A stretch of DNA of 64,000 nucleotides from Micropterix aruncella (Eukaryota > Arthropoda > Insecta > Lepidoptera > Micropterigidae): positions 39,443,231 through 39,507,230 of the forward strand of contig OX155952.1 of the NCBI GenBank assembly GCA_944548615.1. The letters run 5' to 3'. Below are positions 10,450-22,119 of this stretch, in pieces. Numbering within the stretch: the first letter of the stretch is position 1; each line of letters opens with the position of its first letter. The notes beneath the pieces are model-generated. The model worked only from the letters and a program-made list of their open reading frames with translations, made no database searches and was not told the DNA's origin. Position numbers and translations under genes: made by a program.

Positions 10450-10654
10450 ACGCTCACATGTGGCAAGACAGCTGTCCTAAACCTACCACAGCCGGTTCGT
10501 AAGTCCGGAATCTACTGCTCACCCCCCAGAAGTGTAAAAATGGCAGCTCCGTTTGTATTTATTTATATACTTAATTACATACTTTTATAGTTGTATTAAT
10601 TCATTAATCATGTTTAATTAACCTAATGGGGATATTTGCTGACACTTTTACCAC

Positions 10655-10962
10655 TACAGGGCGCAACGGGCGATCCGCCCAAGGAGGTGTGAAGCACAAT
10701 ATACCGAGTTAGAACAGAAAGTGCACTCTCGAGTGGCAAGGCGTTGCGGGAATACATTGCGAGGGAAGTGAGCAGAGGGATACGATACGGCAAACGCCTG
10801 TAGTTAATGTTACACGCGGGTGGGGGGTCAAATTTTTCAAACGTTTGAATAGCTGTGGCGGTCATACGCAAATATCATTCGACGGCAGCACTGTCGGCGC
10901 GGACGACTTGTGGTACAATGCCCTAGTAATCGTATTACGATTTGTGGTAGCCCTTAGGACAC
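10655..10962 (-). repeat. Dispersed repeat V, copy 1
   Basis: In reverse complement this matches 38463-38745: GGGCTACCACAAATC, ATTACGA, TTGTACCACAAGT, AACTACAGGCGTTTGCCGT, CAACGCCTTGCCA and TCGAGAGTG occur in the same order. One end here is GGGCGCAACGGGCG. The family is unknown and no ORF is supported. Confidence 0.75.
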
Positions 10963-11659
10963 GTGTCGCCGCTCACTTCACTTTCAACAAGGTTCAGGAA
11001 TACACTCAGGAATACATCAAAATTTTCAGGAACACACTCGAAATTATCAAACATAAAAATATTGTTTCACATCTTTCTGGTATCAATAACAGATTGCATA
11101 ATCTAATATAATCATCTTTTTTTAATAAATGTAAAATTATGATTTTAGGTGTCAAAATTGAAATATCAAGCTGAAGCTCGTGTGTAGAATCATTATGATA
11201 GAATAATCATACATTTGGCATATGATTCATTAATACATCAAACATAAAATGGAGTATCAGCGATCTTATACATTTCTTTTTCTTTTTTTTGTTGAATTAC
11301 CCAAGCCTGCGTGCGGATTCTCGTTCGCATGGTGCATCGCTCACTTCACACCTCATTGGGCCAATCGCCGCTAGCGCCACCTATAAAAAGTATTGCGCAC
11401 ATATTCCCATTGAATAAAATATAAAATTATAGGAATGAAATTTCCATGCATTGTTAATAGTTTTCAAAATTGTTGACTAATGATTAACACTTTCTACCAT
11501 TTCTATGATGTAGAATATCTCTTAACACTAATGCGAATAGGAATATCGATGAATTATTACGAAAATATACAGAATGAATGAAACAATAGTAACAATTCAA
11601 ATGTTTCTGAATATTAGAGCTGAATTTGCTGCCATATACTATAATGGCAGTTTGCTGTG
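10963..11659. other. No recognisable feature
   Basis: AT-rich sequence with short ORFs that show no family signal. A short GC-richer patch near 11340-11395 (CGCCGCTAGCGCCACC) is unexplained. Confidence 0.4.
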
Positions 11660-11780
11660 CAAAGTTTAAGCGGGGAAGAACATCCAACAAAGATGACTCT
11701 CGCTCGGGACGCCCTATGACGGCGGTGACCGAAGAAATGGTTAAAATTGTTTTGGTGGATCATCACGTGTCCAAATGACT
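11655..11780 (+). pseudogene. Mariner transposase fragment
   Basis: One plus-strand frame reads KFKRGRTSNKDDSRSGRP followed by TAVTEEMVKIVL, which is the helix-turn-helix linker region of mariner transposases (the GRP motif). About 40 codons are recognisable; the catalytic domain is absent nearby. Confidence 0.7.
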
Positions 11781-11926
11781 TTTACTACTATCTATGTATG
11801 AGATTTGTATAAGATCTTACCTATTGTAACGAATTTAAATTTGCATAAAGCCACTTCGTTGGGACGTCAATTGTCAGAACGGTTTTCAATAAGGTTCGAC
11901 TTTCAGCGATAGTGATAATAATACCT

Positions 11927-12239
11927 TTAACCCTTGGAGTAAATGGGTATTTTCATGGATGCATCTGTGTCTTTTGCAGGATTTTCGGCGACATCGACTT
12001 AAAGTACTATAACTACGAAACTACTACACCAATCATAAAAAGAACAACTGCACAATGATTGCATTGAAATTTCGAATATAGAATATTGAAATATCATTTT
12101 GTAAAACAATTAGATAATTATGAATAAATATGAGAACCTCAAAGAAGTGAAAAAAACGCGCGACCAGATCTGGTCGTATCATACTCAACGGATAATTGTT
12201 TCACAACCAGATTTGGTCGTATCATACTCAACGGGTTAA
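11927..12239. mobile_element. TTAA-flanked MITE, piggyBac-like, copy 1
   Basis: It starts TTAACCCTTGGAGTA and ends TACTCAACGGGTTAA, so the ends are inverted repeats bounded by TTAA, the target used by piggyBac transposases. The 313-bp interior has no transposase ORF. Near the right end a motif containing TTGGTCGTATCATACTCAACG occurs twice (12168-12191 with one change, and about 12212-12233). Confidence 0.75.
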
Positions 12240-13007
12240 GTGGGATAGGCTTCAATAATACTTTGCCTAATATTTTCCCCATTCGTATTTACTTCCTCAA
12301 TGAAACAAATCTTCTCCAATTAATAATCCATATATATTATACCCATAATGCATGAATTTACACAAATTCAAATTATAATTTCTTCAGTTTTAATTTACTG
12401 TTATTGTGCAAGGCGCTCTATAGTTTAGCGATTGCCATTTTCTCATCTGTCAGTTTTAGTTCCTAAATAAATCACTAGATGTCATTATGGTCTTTTTAGG
12501 TACAATTTAATTTTTAAAAAATCGATTCATCTATTCTGCGTTTTGTTTAGCGCTGCTAAGCACTCATGTGATGATTGTCAAATCATTACACGTGTTACGG
12601 TGCCTTTTATTACTGAAGAAGTGAATATTTTGGTTGGTAGTGCGGCATAGTAATTTACATGATTGCTTGGGGATGAAAAAGATATCCGCGCGTTAGGTAC
12701 CCAGCTTACCGACGAGCAAGAACAAACCAGACTGAGAGTTTTACAAATCTCTTTGTTATTGATATAACAAGATCTTGATTGTTTTTTTTCCTAGATTTAT
12801 ATCGATGGACAAAACATGGTTTCACCCATAAAATCCTAAAACTTAACAATAGTTTTTGACTTGGAAAACCTCTCCAACCTTTAACAAAGTCATTACAGTG
12901 ACTATATAAGGACACATAAAAAAAAATCGTTAGTTTCACCTCAAGACTTTCCCGGCCAGTAGCCAGGGACTTATTTCATCTGAATATTCATTTTATAAAG
13001 TCGATAA
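12240..13007. other. AT-rich region with a diverged repeat fragment
   Basis: Around 12930-12975 the sequence ACTTTCCCGGCCAGTAGCC, then GGGACTTA, resembles ACTTTCCCGGCAAGTAGCC, then AATGACTTA, at about 57562-57590, so both belong to one unidentified repeat family. No gene is recognised in the remainder. Confidence 0.4.
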
Positions 13008-13095
13008 GGGGCCGTCCACATATTACGTAATCACCGAGGGGGAGGGGACGATCGAAGCTGAGGCTTACGCTTGATTACGTGACGGGAGGGGTGAA
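13008..13095 (+). repeat. Fragment of C/G-rich MITE related to 52.0-52.4 kb
   Basis: It opens GGGCCGTCCACATATTACGT, followed by a G-rich run (GAGGGGGAGGGG), and later GATTACGTGACGGGAGGGG. Its end and homopolymer-rich interior resemble the MITE at 52013-52394, which begins GTCCATTAATTACGTGAGGC. Confidence 0.5.
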
Positions 13096-13114
13096 TTAGG
13101 TAAGATAAAGTAAG

Positions 13115-13178
13115 ATATTTAAATAAGGTATTTAAGTAACCTTATTTAAATAGGGTTACTTAAATACCTTATTTAAAT
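13115..13178. repeat. Palindrome of TATTTAAGTAACC type
   Basis: AAATAAGGTATTTAAGTAACC and its reverse complement face each other around a short AT-rich centre, and a further partial copy lies at 13190-13212. It is a simple AT-rich inverted repeat. Confidence 0.7.
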
Positions 13179-13739
13179 AATAATGATAAGGTAAATAAGA
13201 TATTTAAGTAACTAATTATTGAGGTTATAGTAATCCTCACTCTACTAATATCAATTTGATGTTTCTAGCATTTAGGTCATTTTATAAAAGGTATGTAATT
13301 AATATAAAAGGCTTGTTCAAAATTAGTTTACTTAACATTAGTCAATTTAAAAAAAAACGATTTCCATGCTACCATTTGTAGTTTTATATACAGATGGTCC
13401 AAAAGACCCTTGCTATTTTTACAACAGCAATAACTTTGGAAATTATTTGTTTATTGCTACCTCGTCTATTTTGAAGTCAAAAATCTTTTTTTTTATACAT
13501 TAGGCGTGGAAAATAATATCAACAACAAGTACATATATTAAAAGGAATAAAAAACTTCCCTTACATAAAAGTGAACTACTTTATTTATTTTTATTACGGG
13601 TTTTTAATGAAATATTTGTACATACCTATTTATTTTCGGAATATACTCAATCAAGCCTTTCATTTGACACTAAACATGATATATTTATGTTAATTTGTTG
13701 ACATTTGGAGATTTGGACATTAAGACAACTATTTACGCG

Positions 13740-13861
13740 ATATTGTGGTAGTTAAGGTACCCTATGACACTCGGGATGACATAACGATTCTAACAATACC
13801 ACATATGTACTTCTAAATCAGTTTCGAGTACCTCGATAAACGGACAACTCTATTATCTGAC

Positions 13862-13892
<31 letters not shown>

Positions 13893-14022
13893 CATGTATG
13901 CATGCATGCATGCATGCATACATACACACATATATGAAATATTGATATTTGGAGATACCCTATGACACTCGGGATGACATAACGATTCTGACAATACCAC
14001 ATACTTCTAAATCGGTTCGAGC
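13740..14022. repeat. Direct duplication flanking a TATG/CATG microsatellite
   Basis: CCCTATGACACTCGGGATGA and the ~80 bases after it occur at about 13759-13832 and again at about 13956-14022, differing at few positions. Between them lies a (TATG)n / (CATG)n array at 13864-13935. Confidence 0.85.
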
Positions 14023-14179
14023 GTTTATAAGTTATGGTAGAATATAAAACCAAAACGAAAAACATACATAGATGTACCCAGAACACATTACACTCGTCTT
14101 TTGTTGGGCAGTCGTGTAAAAAGCAAAAGAATGCATAATTTTGAGAAGAGGAAGAATGCATACATATTTGTTTCCGTCA

Positions 14180-14602
14180 CTAGGGAATGTATGCCTTTAC
14201 GTACAGCGAAGTCAATTTAAGCCAACGCAGTACACGGACTAGACTTGCTTTCGTGCAGATTAACTTAGTAACGTCAAAGGAATAAAATGTCACACACATA
14301 TTTCCAACCTCTTTGGGCAGAAGAGAGTTACTTACTCTAATTTTATTTGTGATTTGCAATCTGATTTTCATATTTTGAAAGGCGTTGTTTCCGTTATTGA
14401 ACCCAGTGTTTATAATGTTACACGACCAGCCGTTCAGTGGGTATTGTCTCATTGTTTCTAAGAATATTGATCTGACACAATTTAACTTTTGAAATTCATT
14501 TTCCCACACCCTTTCGAAGAGATCCGACCAGTCCAAGGTGCATTTTATTTTAACGGACCAAGGTTCCACACCTCTATCCATGTGAGAAGAATCCACATAC
14601 AC
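14180..14602 (-). other. Unrecognised 140-codon open frame
   Basis: A minus-strand frame of 140 codons from an ATG, containing LDWSDLFERVWENEF and IFLETMRQYPLNGW. No domain, signal peptide or splice context is recognised. It is long for chance in AT-rich DNA but lies among repeats, so an old element fragment or a chance frame are both possible. Confidence 0.2.
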
Positions 14603-14889
14603 TGAGAAAAATATTGGATCGATTCTTACATTACCATTTTGTTATTACGGTTTTATACAGAATAACGATATTTCAATCGTAATTTTGTTGACTTACAAAA
14701 AGTTTTTTTGAAACTTCATTACTCGATTATATGTATCAACATTTTCCTTACGGTTAAGACGGAAATAACAGTATACTGTAGTTTCGACATAATTCATGTG
14801 TCCGAATATAACGGTACGTATACTAGGTACTACATGCTGTCATATTAGAAATGAGATGCCGAGGTTGCGACATAATGAAATAACAATAT
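14603..14889. other. No recognisable feature
   Basis: AT-rich sequence with an inverted AATATGTTTTAACATATT motif near 14885; nothing else was identified. Confidence 0.4.
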
Positions 14890-15390
14890 GTTTTAACATA
14901 TTGTATCTTCCGTGAAGTGAACGCAGAAGACTTGGACAAAACAGTCCACCGTCAAGCTCCGCCACATGCCCGTAAAAGGCCAACGCCTTCTCCGAGATAA
15001 CCAGGTGTGTTACCCAGCGGGCTTACACTCACGCCCTTACTTCCAATTGCGACCAGCTTACTCCGGTCTCTCGACTGGTTACGAGTTCGATGTCGCTTGC
15101 GCGGTCCTCTCCCTTACGAAGCGGTAAAACGGTGTAAACCGAATCTATCGCGGACCACGGCATCCTTTGCCCGGCTGTTCCACCCAGGATCGGGTAGCCG
15201 ATAGTCGTTTCAAGAGCAGTCGCCGTAAGGTCCGCAACCACCCCCGCTCTATAGGAAACAGTACTGCTTCCAGACTCCCCCGACTGTTAGTCAGAATGCA
15301 CAATCGATTAGCTTATGCCGCACGATGCGCAGACCGTCCAGGAGCGCCAGAAGGTTGACTGCTAGGGGAAACTAGCCTACGGCTTCTACA
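14890..15390 (-). repeat. Dispersed repeat W, copy 2
   Basis: In reverse complement the markers are GGGAGAGGACCGCGCAAGCG, GAACTCGTAACCAGTCG, CCCGCTGGGTAAC and CAAGTCTTCTGCGTTCACTT. They match the copies at 1690 and 22120 in order. It is GC-rich and has open frames on both strands, none assignable. Confidence 0.65.
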
Positions 15391-15399
15391 GTTTGCGGA

Positions 15400-15960
15400 A
15401 ATTCCTACCAGCTAGTGTCAAGGAGAATCATTGCTCAATCATCGCTCCATGCGATTGTTAACTGTGCAGACGTTTGCTATTTGGACACTAATGAGCGAAT
15501 CCTGAACAAACTTGAGCGGCTACAAAACGCATTTGAAGCGCCTTTGAGCGGCTACTAGGTACCTACATATTTGCGTTACGGAAATTTGACCATGTCAGCG
15601 AATTCGGCGTCAAACTTCAATAGCCATTAATCTGTGATCGCAGGAATACACATACCCTCTTTTTGCTATATAATATTTTGTATAATTTTACGTCAGCTGT
15701 CGGTTAACCTGAAGGTCAAACTTAAATGTTTAGGAAGTCATGGTTTTCCTATTCGTTTCCAACAGAATAACACTCTTGCAATTTTAACTCATCACTCGTC
15801 CTTCTACTCTAACTATTTTACTGCGCATGCCGCTTGACTATGGAATAGACTTCCAAAATGGTCAGAAGCGCTAAATCGATGTATTGCTTTCAAGCAGCAT
15901 CAAAAAAACCCGCTTATCCCAAAAAATACGTATCTCTCCATTTCCCCTCCTCTCTTGTGT
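15400..15960 (+). pseudogene. Jockey-like LINE, C-terminal remnant with frameshifts
   Basis: Across several frames the plus strand shows AQSSLH-like, CADVCYLDTNERILNKLERLQ, YIFALRKFDHVSEF, then KLKCLGSHGFPIRFQQNNTL, ILTHHSSFYSNYFTAHAA and a RLWNRLPKW-type end. This order is the post-RT C-terminal part of jockey-like LINEs. At least three frame breaks are needed. A relative of the LERLQ block is at 20480-20665. Confidence 0.7.
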
Positions 15961-16260
15961 CGGACATAATATTATTTCATAATATCTCGATAATTGCTAT
16001 ATCGTACATATTAATTATATGCATAAATGTATCTATAGTCCGCTGCATTCTTTTTGAGCTCTCGACCACAGTCTCAAAAATGCTCAGATTAAACACAACC
16101 TCGTCAAAACTGCACATGAGAAAGAAAATCAAATGGCCTCGTGCTAGACTAGAGCCGCTATATGTAACGGACTTCGCCGTCTTCCTTAAAACCAAGGCAT
16201 GTACAGCCAACGACAGAATATTTGATATCGTGATGATGTATTGAAAATTTAAAATTGGCT
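15961..16260. other. No confident feature
   Basis: Open frames on both strands (15858-16244 + and 15977-16210 -) show no family signal. The plus one begins inside the LINE remnant, so it is probably chance. Confidence 0.35.
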
Positions 16261-16269
16261 TTTATAGTC

Positions 16270-18780
16270 TAATTAACAAATTCAAATTCAATTTCAAATA
16301 TTTTTATTCAATGTAAATACATAATATACACATACTGAACGTCAAAAGACAGTAATTGTACTTTTTCCTATTTTTTCCGGCGAGTTCTACAAGTAAGATT
16401 CCACTGGAAAGAACCGCCAAAGAAAACCAGTGACCACTTTTTTGGTACTATTATTATCCATAATTTATATATAATCAATAATTCAAAAATATTTCATGTC
16501 CCCGGTCCATGTATTTACTTTATCGATGTCCCCGTGAATTGAAGACATGAAACAGAAAGAAAAAAGGCAGGCAGAAAACAAGTAATTTCACAATAAAATA
16601 TAAATATTCAAAATAGATCGGCTATGCCTAGTTAGGAGCGACGCAAGCATTTGTTACTACAAACGGTGTAATTTTTTTAATCAAATAAAATAAAAAAATT
16701 AATAAATATTGAAGTGATGAATACAAAATAAAAAAAACTTAATTTCGACGTACAAAATCGACTAGCCATCCTAACAGTATTGTTTTAGAGAATGACTGTA
16801 CTATAATTTAAATGTTCATTAGCGATTAACACATGCATTACATGCATAACCGTCCATGATGTAATATCGATAATTAGTTTGGTTTATAATACGGTGTGAT
16901 ATATAATTATGTGGAAAATAACATTAGGATTGTGACACAAAAACACAAAACAATCATGTTTCACTTTCCAAACTATTACCACTTTTATATTAGGAGCCTC
17001 AATTATAACAGTACATCTCAAACACAATACTTTTATAGACTCTGCTTACAACACAATACGATCACCTTTCACTGTCCAAACTATTATTATAATTATATGT
17101 GCCAATTTTACAGTACAATTCCCCTTGTCTGGGATTTCAGCGTCTTATTTCCCAATTTTGTTTTTAACGGCATATTAAACGACGATCACGACAAGAAATA
17201 ATAGAAAATAAAGTTATTTACCTACTGTACCTCCTGGGATTCAGCACAGTCGAACGCACGATCACAACACAGAACACGAAGACAAAATACAACACAAAAC
17301 GTATTTATTTGTTACTTTTCTGATTGTACCGACGGGCTAAACGACGGGCCGCTGAGACAATCACGTATATACTGAAAAATTATCACAGCCCAATTCAACT
17401 CGACACTAAACGAATCATTTAGTTATGTAATCGTCTGACTGTACCGTTAAACGGCTGGCTTCGACGAGAATCATTACAGTCACGCGTAAACTCAACCTCT
17501 CTCCGTCATTCTCACAGGTATAAAATATGCCTATCCCTTTTTTGGTTTCAGTGCATTGGTGTGCAGTGCAGTGCAATAAATGCAATACGTGTGACCTGAG
17601 CATGTAGTTGTAGAGCTCAAAATGTTTGCATTCCACTATACTTATCGTGAATCTTTATGTAAGACTTTCTACGCGCCAAACAAACGAATTTACGCTGTTC
17701 GTTGTATTGGTGTAAAATCACGCTCTGGATTGTTCTGTCAATGTTCCGAGGGCTCAATTGCTTAGTTTTCTTGTAATGCTCACTGAAATGTCATCTTGTA
17801 GGCATAAGTTGATGATTTTATTCGATGATACCTCTTGCGTGCTTAGTAGTAGTTCGTATTAAACAACTTAAATCTTTGACAGTTTTAATCGTTATACAGT
17901 TTTAATAAACCAATATTGTTATTAAAAAATGTCCCATTGACTCAACTAAAAAAAATATCTCGTGAACGAAATTCTGTAGTTTTTTCCATGCCTGAAAATT
18001 GTGCACTGTTGGCGTGTAAGAGGTCTCATATATTGAGCGATGATATAGCTGCTATTAATGTCTGACATGTACGTAGATGTATTTATTTATTATTAAATTA
18101 TTTATACTTTATTAATTCTTCTTTATGTATTCATATGAAAATAGTTCCCACGATCTAAAATTAATAAAACTGCCTGAAATAGTTAATTGTAAGAAATTAT
18201 GTATATAATAAGTTCGCCATTTTTACTACTTGTTTTTGTAAAAGCGTGCAAGAAAGATTTTTCATTCATCATTTTCCTCTTCCATTTAATGGAATTACAT
18301 TTTAATACATAGAAGTCCTTCGCTGATATCGAATTATCATATTATATTTTATGTGCACTTAAAATGATAAGGCACTGTTATTGCCGCATAGCAATAAATT
18401 GCTCGCAACTAACGTAATCATACAGTGCAGTGGCACATGCGCACGTTGTGAAAATAAAGACTATTAATCAAATAAGTTGCTCTACGTAAAATACAAACTA
18501 CTACATACATATGTACATTTAAAACTAAAACGCTGTGTATTTAAAAGTAAGAATTCCCAGGGAGAGGGAGAAGAGAGAAAGAGAAGAAAAGTAATACAAT
18601 ACAATACAATCAACTAGGTACTCCAGTAGATAGGTATTCCTACACTTGGATGCGTCACAAAATGAAATGCTAAAAATTTAATTATTAAAAACATAACTAT
18701 CGTGATATTTGTCATGGCTATATTATCATATTCAATATTACCTACATACAAATAATCAAGATATACTAATGTGGTATACT
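16270..18780. other. AT-rich non-coding stretch
   Basis: At 16285-16310 TTCAAATTCAATTTCAAATA followed by T-rich sequence resembles LINE 3' tails read on the minus strand. At 17220-17560 a CA-rich patch and a TATAAAATATGCC box could belong to an LTR or promoter, but no partner is seen. At 18560-18615 there is a purine-rich run and (ACAAT)n. No gene is recognised. Confidence 0.35.
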
Positions 18781-18784
18781 TTTG

Positions 18785-18965
18785 AGGTTAGTTTTGAATT
18801 ATTCTAAAGAAGGCGAGTTTTGTATATTTGCTAGGAGATCGTTCCAGTCTTGAAGCATGGACACAGAATAAGTCAGAGTAAACATCAGTATTACGACGAG
18901 GAATTTGGAGTAAATTGTCAGAGGCTGACCGAAGTACGAGACAAAGTATAGAACATTTCTACTTT
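18785..18965 (-). pseudogene. Jockey-like LINE C-terminal remnant
   Basis: Minus-strand frames read IPRRNTDVYSDLFCVHASRL and, after a one-base shift, WNDLLANIQNSPSLE. This is the usual closing block of jockey-like LINE ORF2 (HASRLWNDLP-type). Only about 60 codons remain. Confidence 0.6.
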
Positions 18966-19590
18966 AGCATCTACTTGACTAATGGAATCTACTTGACCCG
19001 CGCTCTATAATATCCATGATTCCCTTACAAAAAACGCCAAATTTCGATAAAATTTAACATGACTGGTAGCTAACCAAAACTGTCTAGAAATGTTGATGTC
19101 TAGAAATGTTGAAATGCGATCTTCATGTGTCTCCTGCATTGACGGCGGCTACAGCCCTGACATGAAAGACTTTATTGATTCAAGTGTATGTCACTTGACA
19201 TGCTTTTTAAGCGTTGTACCCACAGCGCCAGGAAAAACTTGTCTCTCCGCATTGACCTCATAATACAAAATAGACAAAAAAGGCGTTTTACACCGCCTCT
19301 TCGGGGTTGATTTTTCCCTCCGAAAAACAGAAATGCAGAGGAAAAATAATCTGAGAATCCGAAACGTGAAGATAAATAAAGGCTTTTCCTTGATAACTAA
19401 GGCTTCTAAATCAAAAAGTAGTCGACCACTTTCAACTCAGTTTTTCATATAGAATAATCTCCCGTACAAAAAATGTGCTATCCAAAGACATCTTTTTTAT
19501 TTCGGAAAAAAGACAGATTTAGAAAAAAAAATGTTTAGCTTCACATACAGTTATCTCTTGAAAGAAATGTCGAGTTGCCGCGAATACCTC
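18966..19590. other. No recognisable feature
   Basis: Mixed sequence. CTAGAAATGTTGA is repeated at about 19083 and 19099. Nothing assignable was found. Confidence 0.35.
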
Positions 19591-19592
19591 TT

Positions 19593-20010
19593 ATACAGGC
19601 TGAGCTTTAATTAACCGGCATTTTTGACTTGGGTGAATCGGTACGAGCAAACAGGCAACTTTTGATAAAAACATTGTGAATAAAAAAATAAAAAATAATA
19701 AGTTTTTATTTTGTAAATTCCAACAACTTTACTTTTGAATAAAGGTTTGAGAATCGTTGAGCGCGCTGCGCCATCTAGCAGTAGATAAAACATCGTGAAT
19801 AAACAATGTTCGCGGCATTTTATCTACTGCTAGATGGCGCAGCGCGCTCAACGGTTTTTATACTTTTTTTCGAAAAAAAAAAAATTTTTTTGTTCCCACT
19901 AATGCAAAATATTTTACTTTCTATAGCTAACTTTACTATAGCAAAAGTTACTTATATGCTCGTACTGATTCACCCACTTCAAGGAAGTCGGTTAATTGAA
20001 ACTCGCTTCG
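19593..20010. mobile_element. Foldback element T, copy 1
   Basis: The outer arms are TGAGCTTTAATTAACCGG ... GGTGAATCGGTACGAGCA and their inverse at 19957-20005. An inner pair, TTGAGCGCGCTGCGCCATCT then AGCAGTAGATAAAAC, is inverted around 19795-19815. The start ATACAGGCTGAG resembles the CACCCTGTAT end of the copy at 34750-35100. There is no coding capacity. Confidence 0.75.
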
Positions 20011-20479
20011 TCTTTTTAAAAATATATTTTTAATGTTTCCGATGTTTAATCGCTTAGTTTTATTACACAGACGTTTACTTTTATTATTACCTGCTGTTCT
20101 TCCTGTTGCTTTTATTTCACATTGGACTCCGCGGCTTATTAGGAAAAAATATCGTCGATGTGGTTCTGTTGCCATTTCGGTTCCCGAAAGGGATGTAAAT
20201 ACGGCAGGCAGGAGTGAAGGTGAAGGTACGCCTTCAAAGAGCCCACCCGCTGCCGTCACCCCTCACCCTCACCCCTTTGCATCCTACGTAAAACTGTGCC
20301 CCTTTCTATATAGTCTGGGCGAAGTAAACCGACGGTTTTTGAATACAAAAAAAACTTAAGCCGCAACCGTCTTTGTTTCGGCTTCTGTGGAAGTTTTATA
20401 CAGAGTGTGCTACACTGATCTACCAAAGACAAGTCGTTCAAGTCTCCGTCCTTTTAATCAAGCGGAGAATTACATACCT
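20011..20479 (+). other. No confident feature
   Basis: A 108-codon frame (20033-20359) includes a proline/histidine-rich patch from CACCCTCACCC repeats. No family is recognised. The LINE remnant begins downstream. Confidence 0.3.
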
Positions 20480-20665
20480 TTTTGTATTGAACGCCAAATG
20501 GCGCAATCTTTTATTTTACCAATAATTTACTACGCTAATGTGAATTACCTAGGCGCGATTGAGGAGCTGCTCAATACACTGGAAAGGATTCAAAACACGT
20601 ATATTCGATATGTTTATTCTCTGAAGAAGTTTGATCACAAATCGACCTTTCGTATGCAAATGTAG
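20480..20665 (+). pseudogene. Jockey-like LINE remnant
   Basis: The frame reads AQSFILPIIYYANVNYLGAI, EELLNTLERIQNTYIRYVY and SLKKFDHKSTF. This is the same domain as the relic at 15.45 kb (CYLDTN, LERLQ, LRKFDH). About 60 codons survive, ending in a stop at 20663. Confidence 0.7.
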
Positions 20666-20694
20666 TGGCTCTCCATTAGTCGATGTCGGGTTTT

Positions 20695-20984
20695 ACAGTA
20701 TGGCATTCTAATATCTCCGTACCTATTGTTTTTTTATGTAATCAGCCTATATAAAAATGTGATAGATGGCACTAATAGTTTCGTGTTATTATTGTTATCG
20801 GTGGTTAAACAAGGGGTTTTTTATAATCAATCAGTCCTTTATTTTTAAAAACACCATCGATAGTATTATAGATGGCCAAATAAATTGCTATTAGTTCGCC
20901 GGACATTGCTATCAGCGCCACCTGCATGCCGCCGGCGCAGAAGGTTTTCCATATCGCACTAGGGCATTGCGCAATCTAATCCTG
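20695..20984 (+). repeat. Dispersed repeat Y, copy 1
   Basis: Markers are TGTAATCAGCCTATATAAAAA, GATAGATGGCACTAATA, GTGTTATTATTGTTATC, TCAATCAGTCCTTTAT, TTATAGATGGCCAAATAAAT and TGCTATCAGCGCCACCTGC. Further copies lie at 49918-50165 (+), 53700-53955 (-) and 55440-55575 (-). Repeat Z follows immediately. Confidence 0.75.
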
Positions 20985-21342
20985 CTATATATCCTACTAC
21001 TATCATAAACGCGAAAGTTTGTAATAATGTATGTAGGGATGTTTGTTACTCTTTCACGCAAAAATTACCGAATGGATTTTGATCAAACTTTACAGTAATA
21101 TAGCTTACACATCAGAATAACACATAGGCTATAAATTATAAAGATTTAGTGTGAATTATCCAATCTATAACGATAAGTGTCAAGTTAGTAGGAAAAAATC
21201 TGCCTTCTGCGAGCTATTCTGGCGTACGCCGCAAAAACCGTTGGAGTTACACGTATGATGCATAATTATATATGTTTCTATTAGTAGTATTATCACAATT
21301 TTCTATCACCACGCGGGTGAAACCGCTGGGCGCAGCTAGTAC
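20985..21342 (+). mobile_element. Helitron-like short repeat Z, copy 1
   Basis: It runs from TCATAAACGCGAAAGTTTG through GTTACTCTTTCACGC and ATGGATTTTGATCAAACTTT to CACGCGGGTGAAACCGCTGG, then GCGCAGCTAGTA. A short GC hairpin followed by CTAG is the kind of 3' end found in Helitrons, and similar short elements abound in moths. There is no rolling-circle replicase. Other copies occur at 48.9-49.9 kb. Confidence 0.6.
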
Positions 21343-22119
21343 CCAATATAATCAATACTATAAGAAATTTAATCAATAAAAACCATTTTGGCAGTTGAAA
21401 ATGATCGACTTTCATCTGTCAATTTGTCAGTTAATCGTAGCCGGTCGCTTTTTGAAATTTTCGTATTTATTCGTCAAAATCAAATGATATCGAAGCTTCT
21501 CGCGATGCGCTAGAAGAAATTACTTATATAGAGGACTTGGTAGTCATGGAAAGGTTGTTTGCCATCGAAGCCTTGACAGTCGTGTGCGACGTCGAAAGAT
21601 TTATCGACCGCGATTTCATCCATTTGTTCTCGACGACTTAGATTTTAAACCGAAATTCACGGTTGAAACAAAATATTGTAATTAGTCGAATGGAAACAAA
21701 GTCGACTCTAGTGTAATCAATATCCGTCCACCGCTTAACCAAAATCCGGAGTAAAAAGTCTACGTGTCTTTGATTCTGTTGTGTATGCGTTGTTTAGTTC
21801 AACAAAGCTTAAAATGCGTTTATTTCTCAACATGGATTCATCCAAAACGACCGGTAAACAGCTCTTAGACGCGTTTAGTAAAACACATGGTCAACGGCGT
21901 TTTACTGATATTTTGATTTCTACGACCGATTGTGATTTTAGGGTCGGCCCAACTCACGATTTAGCTTCTATTCAGTAGCCCCCTCGTGTAAGAGATTACC
22001 CGGAAGGACTCTTGCGTCTTAGGCATCGCGGCCGGTGGATCGGTTTCCCCTGGGGGATTGCCCTCCGGTGCTACTGGACGGTTAGCGCGCCGTGCGGCGC
22101 CAGCCAATAGGCTGTGCAC
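21343..22119 (+). other. Unassigned stretch with weak coding traces
   Basis: A frame at 21781-21978 contains TGKQLLDAFSKTHGQRRF. Upstream, about 21580-21660 reads RRRKIYRPRFHPFVLDD in one frame, faintly like the N-terminus of PIF/Harbinger transposases, but stops follow at once. GC rises after 21960 toward repeat W. Confidence 0.25.

Larger units (their letters stand above)
8060..10600 (+). mobile_element. 5'-truncated LINE with RT and restriction-like endonuclease
   Basis: An open frame runs 8060-9457 and continues in another frame at about 9379-10449. Part one has the RT fingers (TPGPDGIP, ARPIAL), a palm block (DLENAFGSV), FQGCCLSPTIFN and the catalytic FADDL. Part two has a Cys/His cluster (CPLCSNTPC...H...C) and RPDITLYS followed by VELTVPWE, then VEVGARGLPA, as in non-LTR retrotransposons that use a C-terminal restriction-like endonuclease (the R2/R4/NeSL-type group). 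One frameshift near 9380-9450 is the only clear lesion in about 2.4 kb, so the copy is young. The 5' end, with any N-terminal zinc fingers, is missing. The 3' UTR runs to about 10600. Confidence 0.85.

Noticed and set aside
14180..14602. 140-codon minus ORF as a gene
   Set aside because: No recognisable domain or transcription context; listed only as an unassigned frame.
21580..21700. Second Harbinger transposase N-terminus
   Set aside because: RRRKIYRPRFHPF is only faintly similar, stops follow at once, and no terminal repeats were found nearby.
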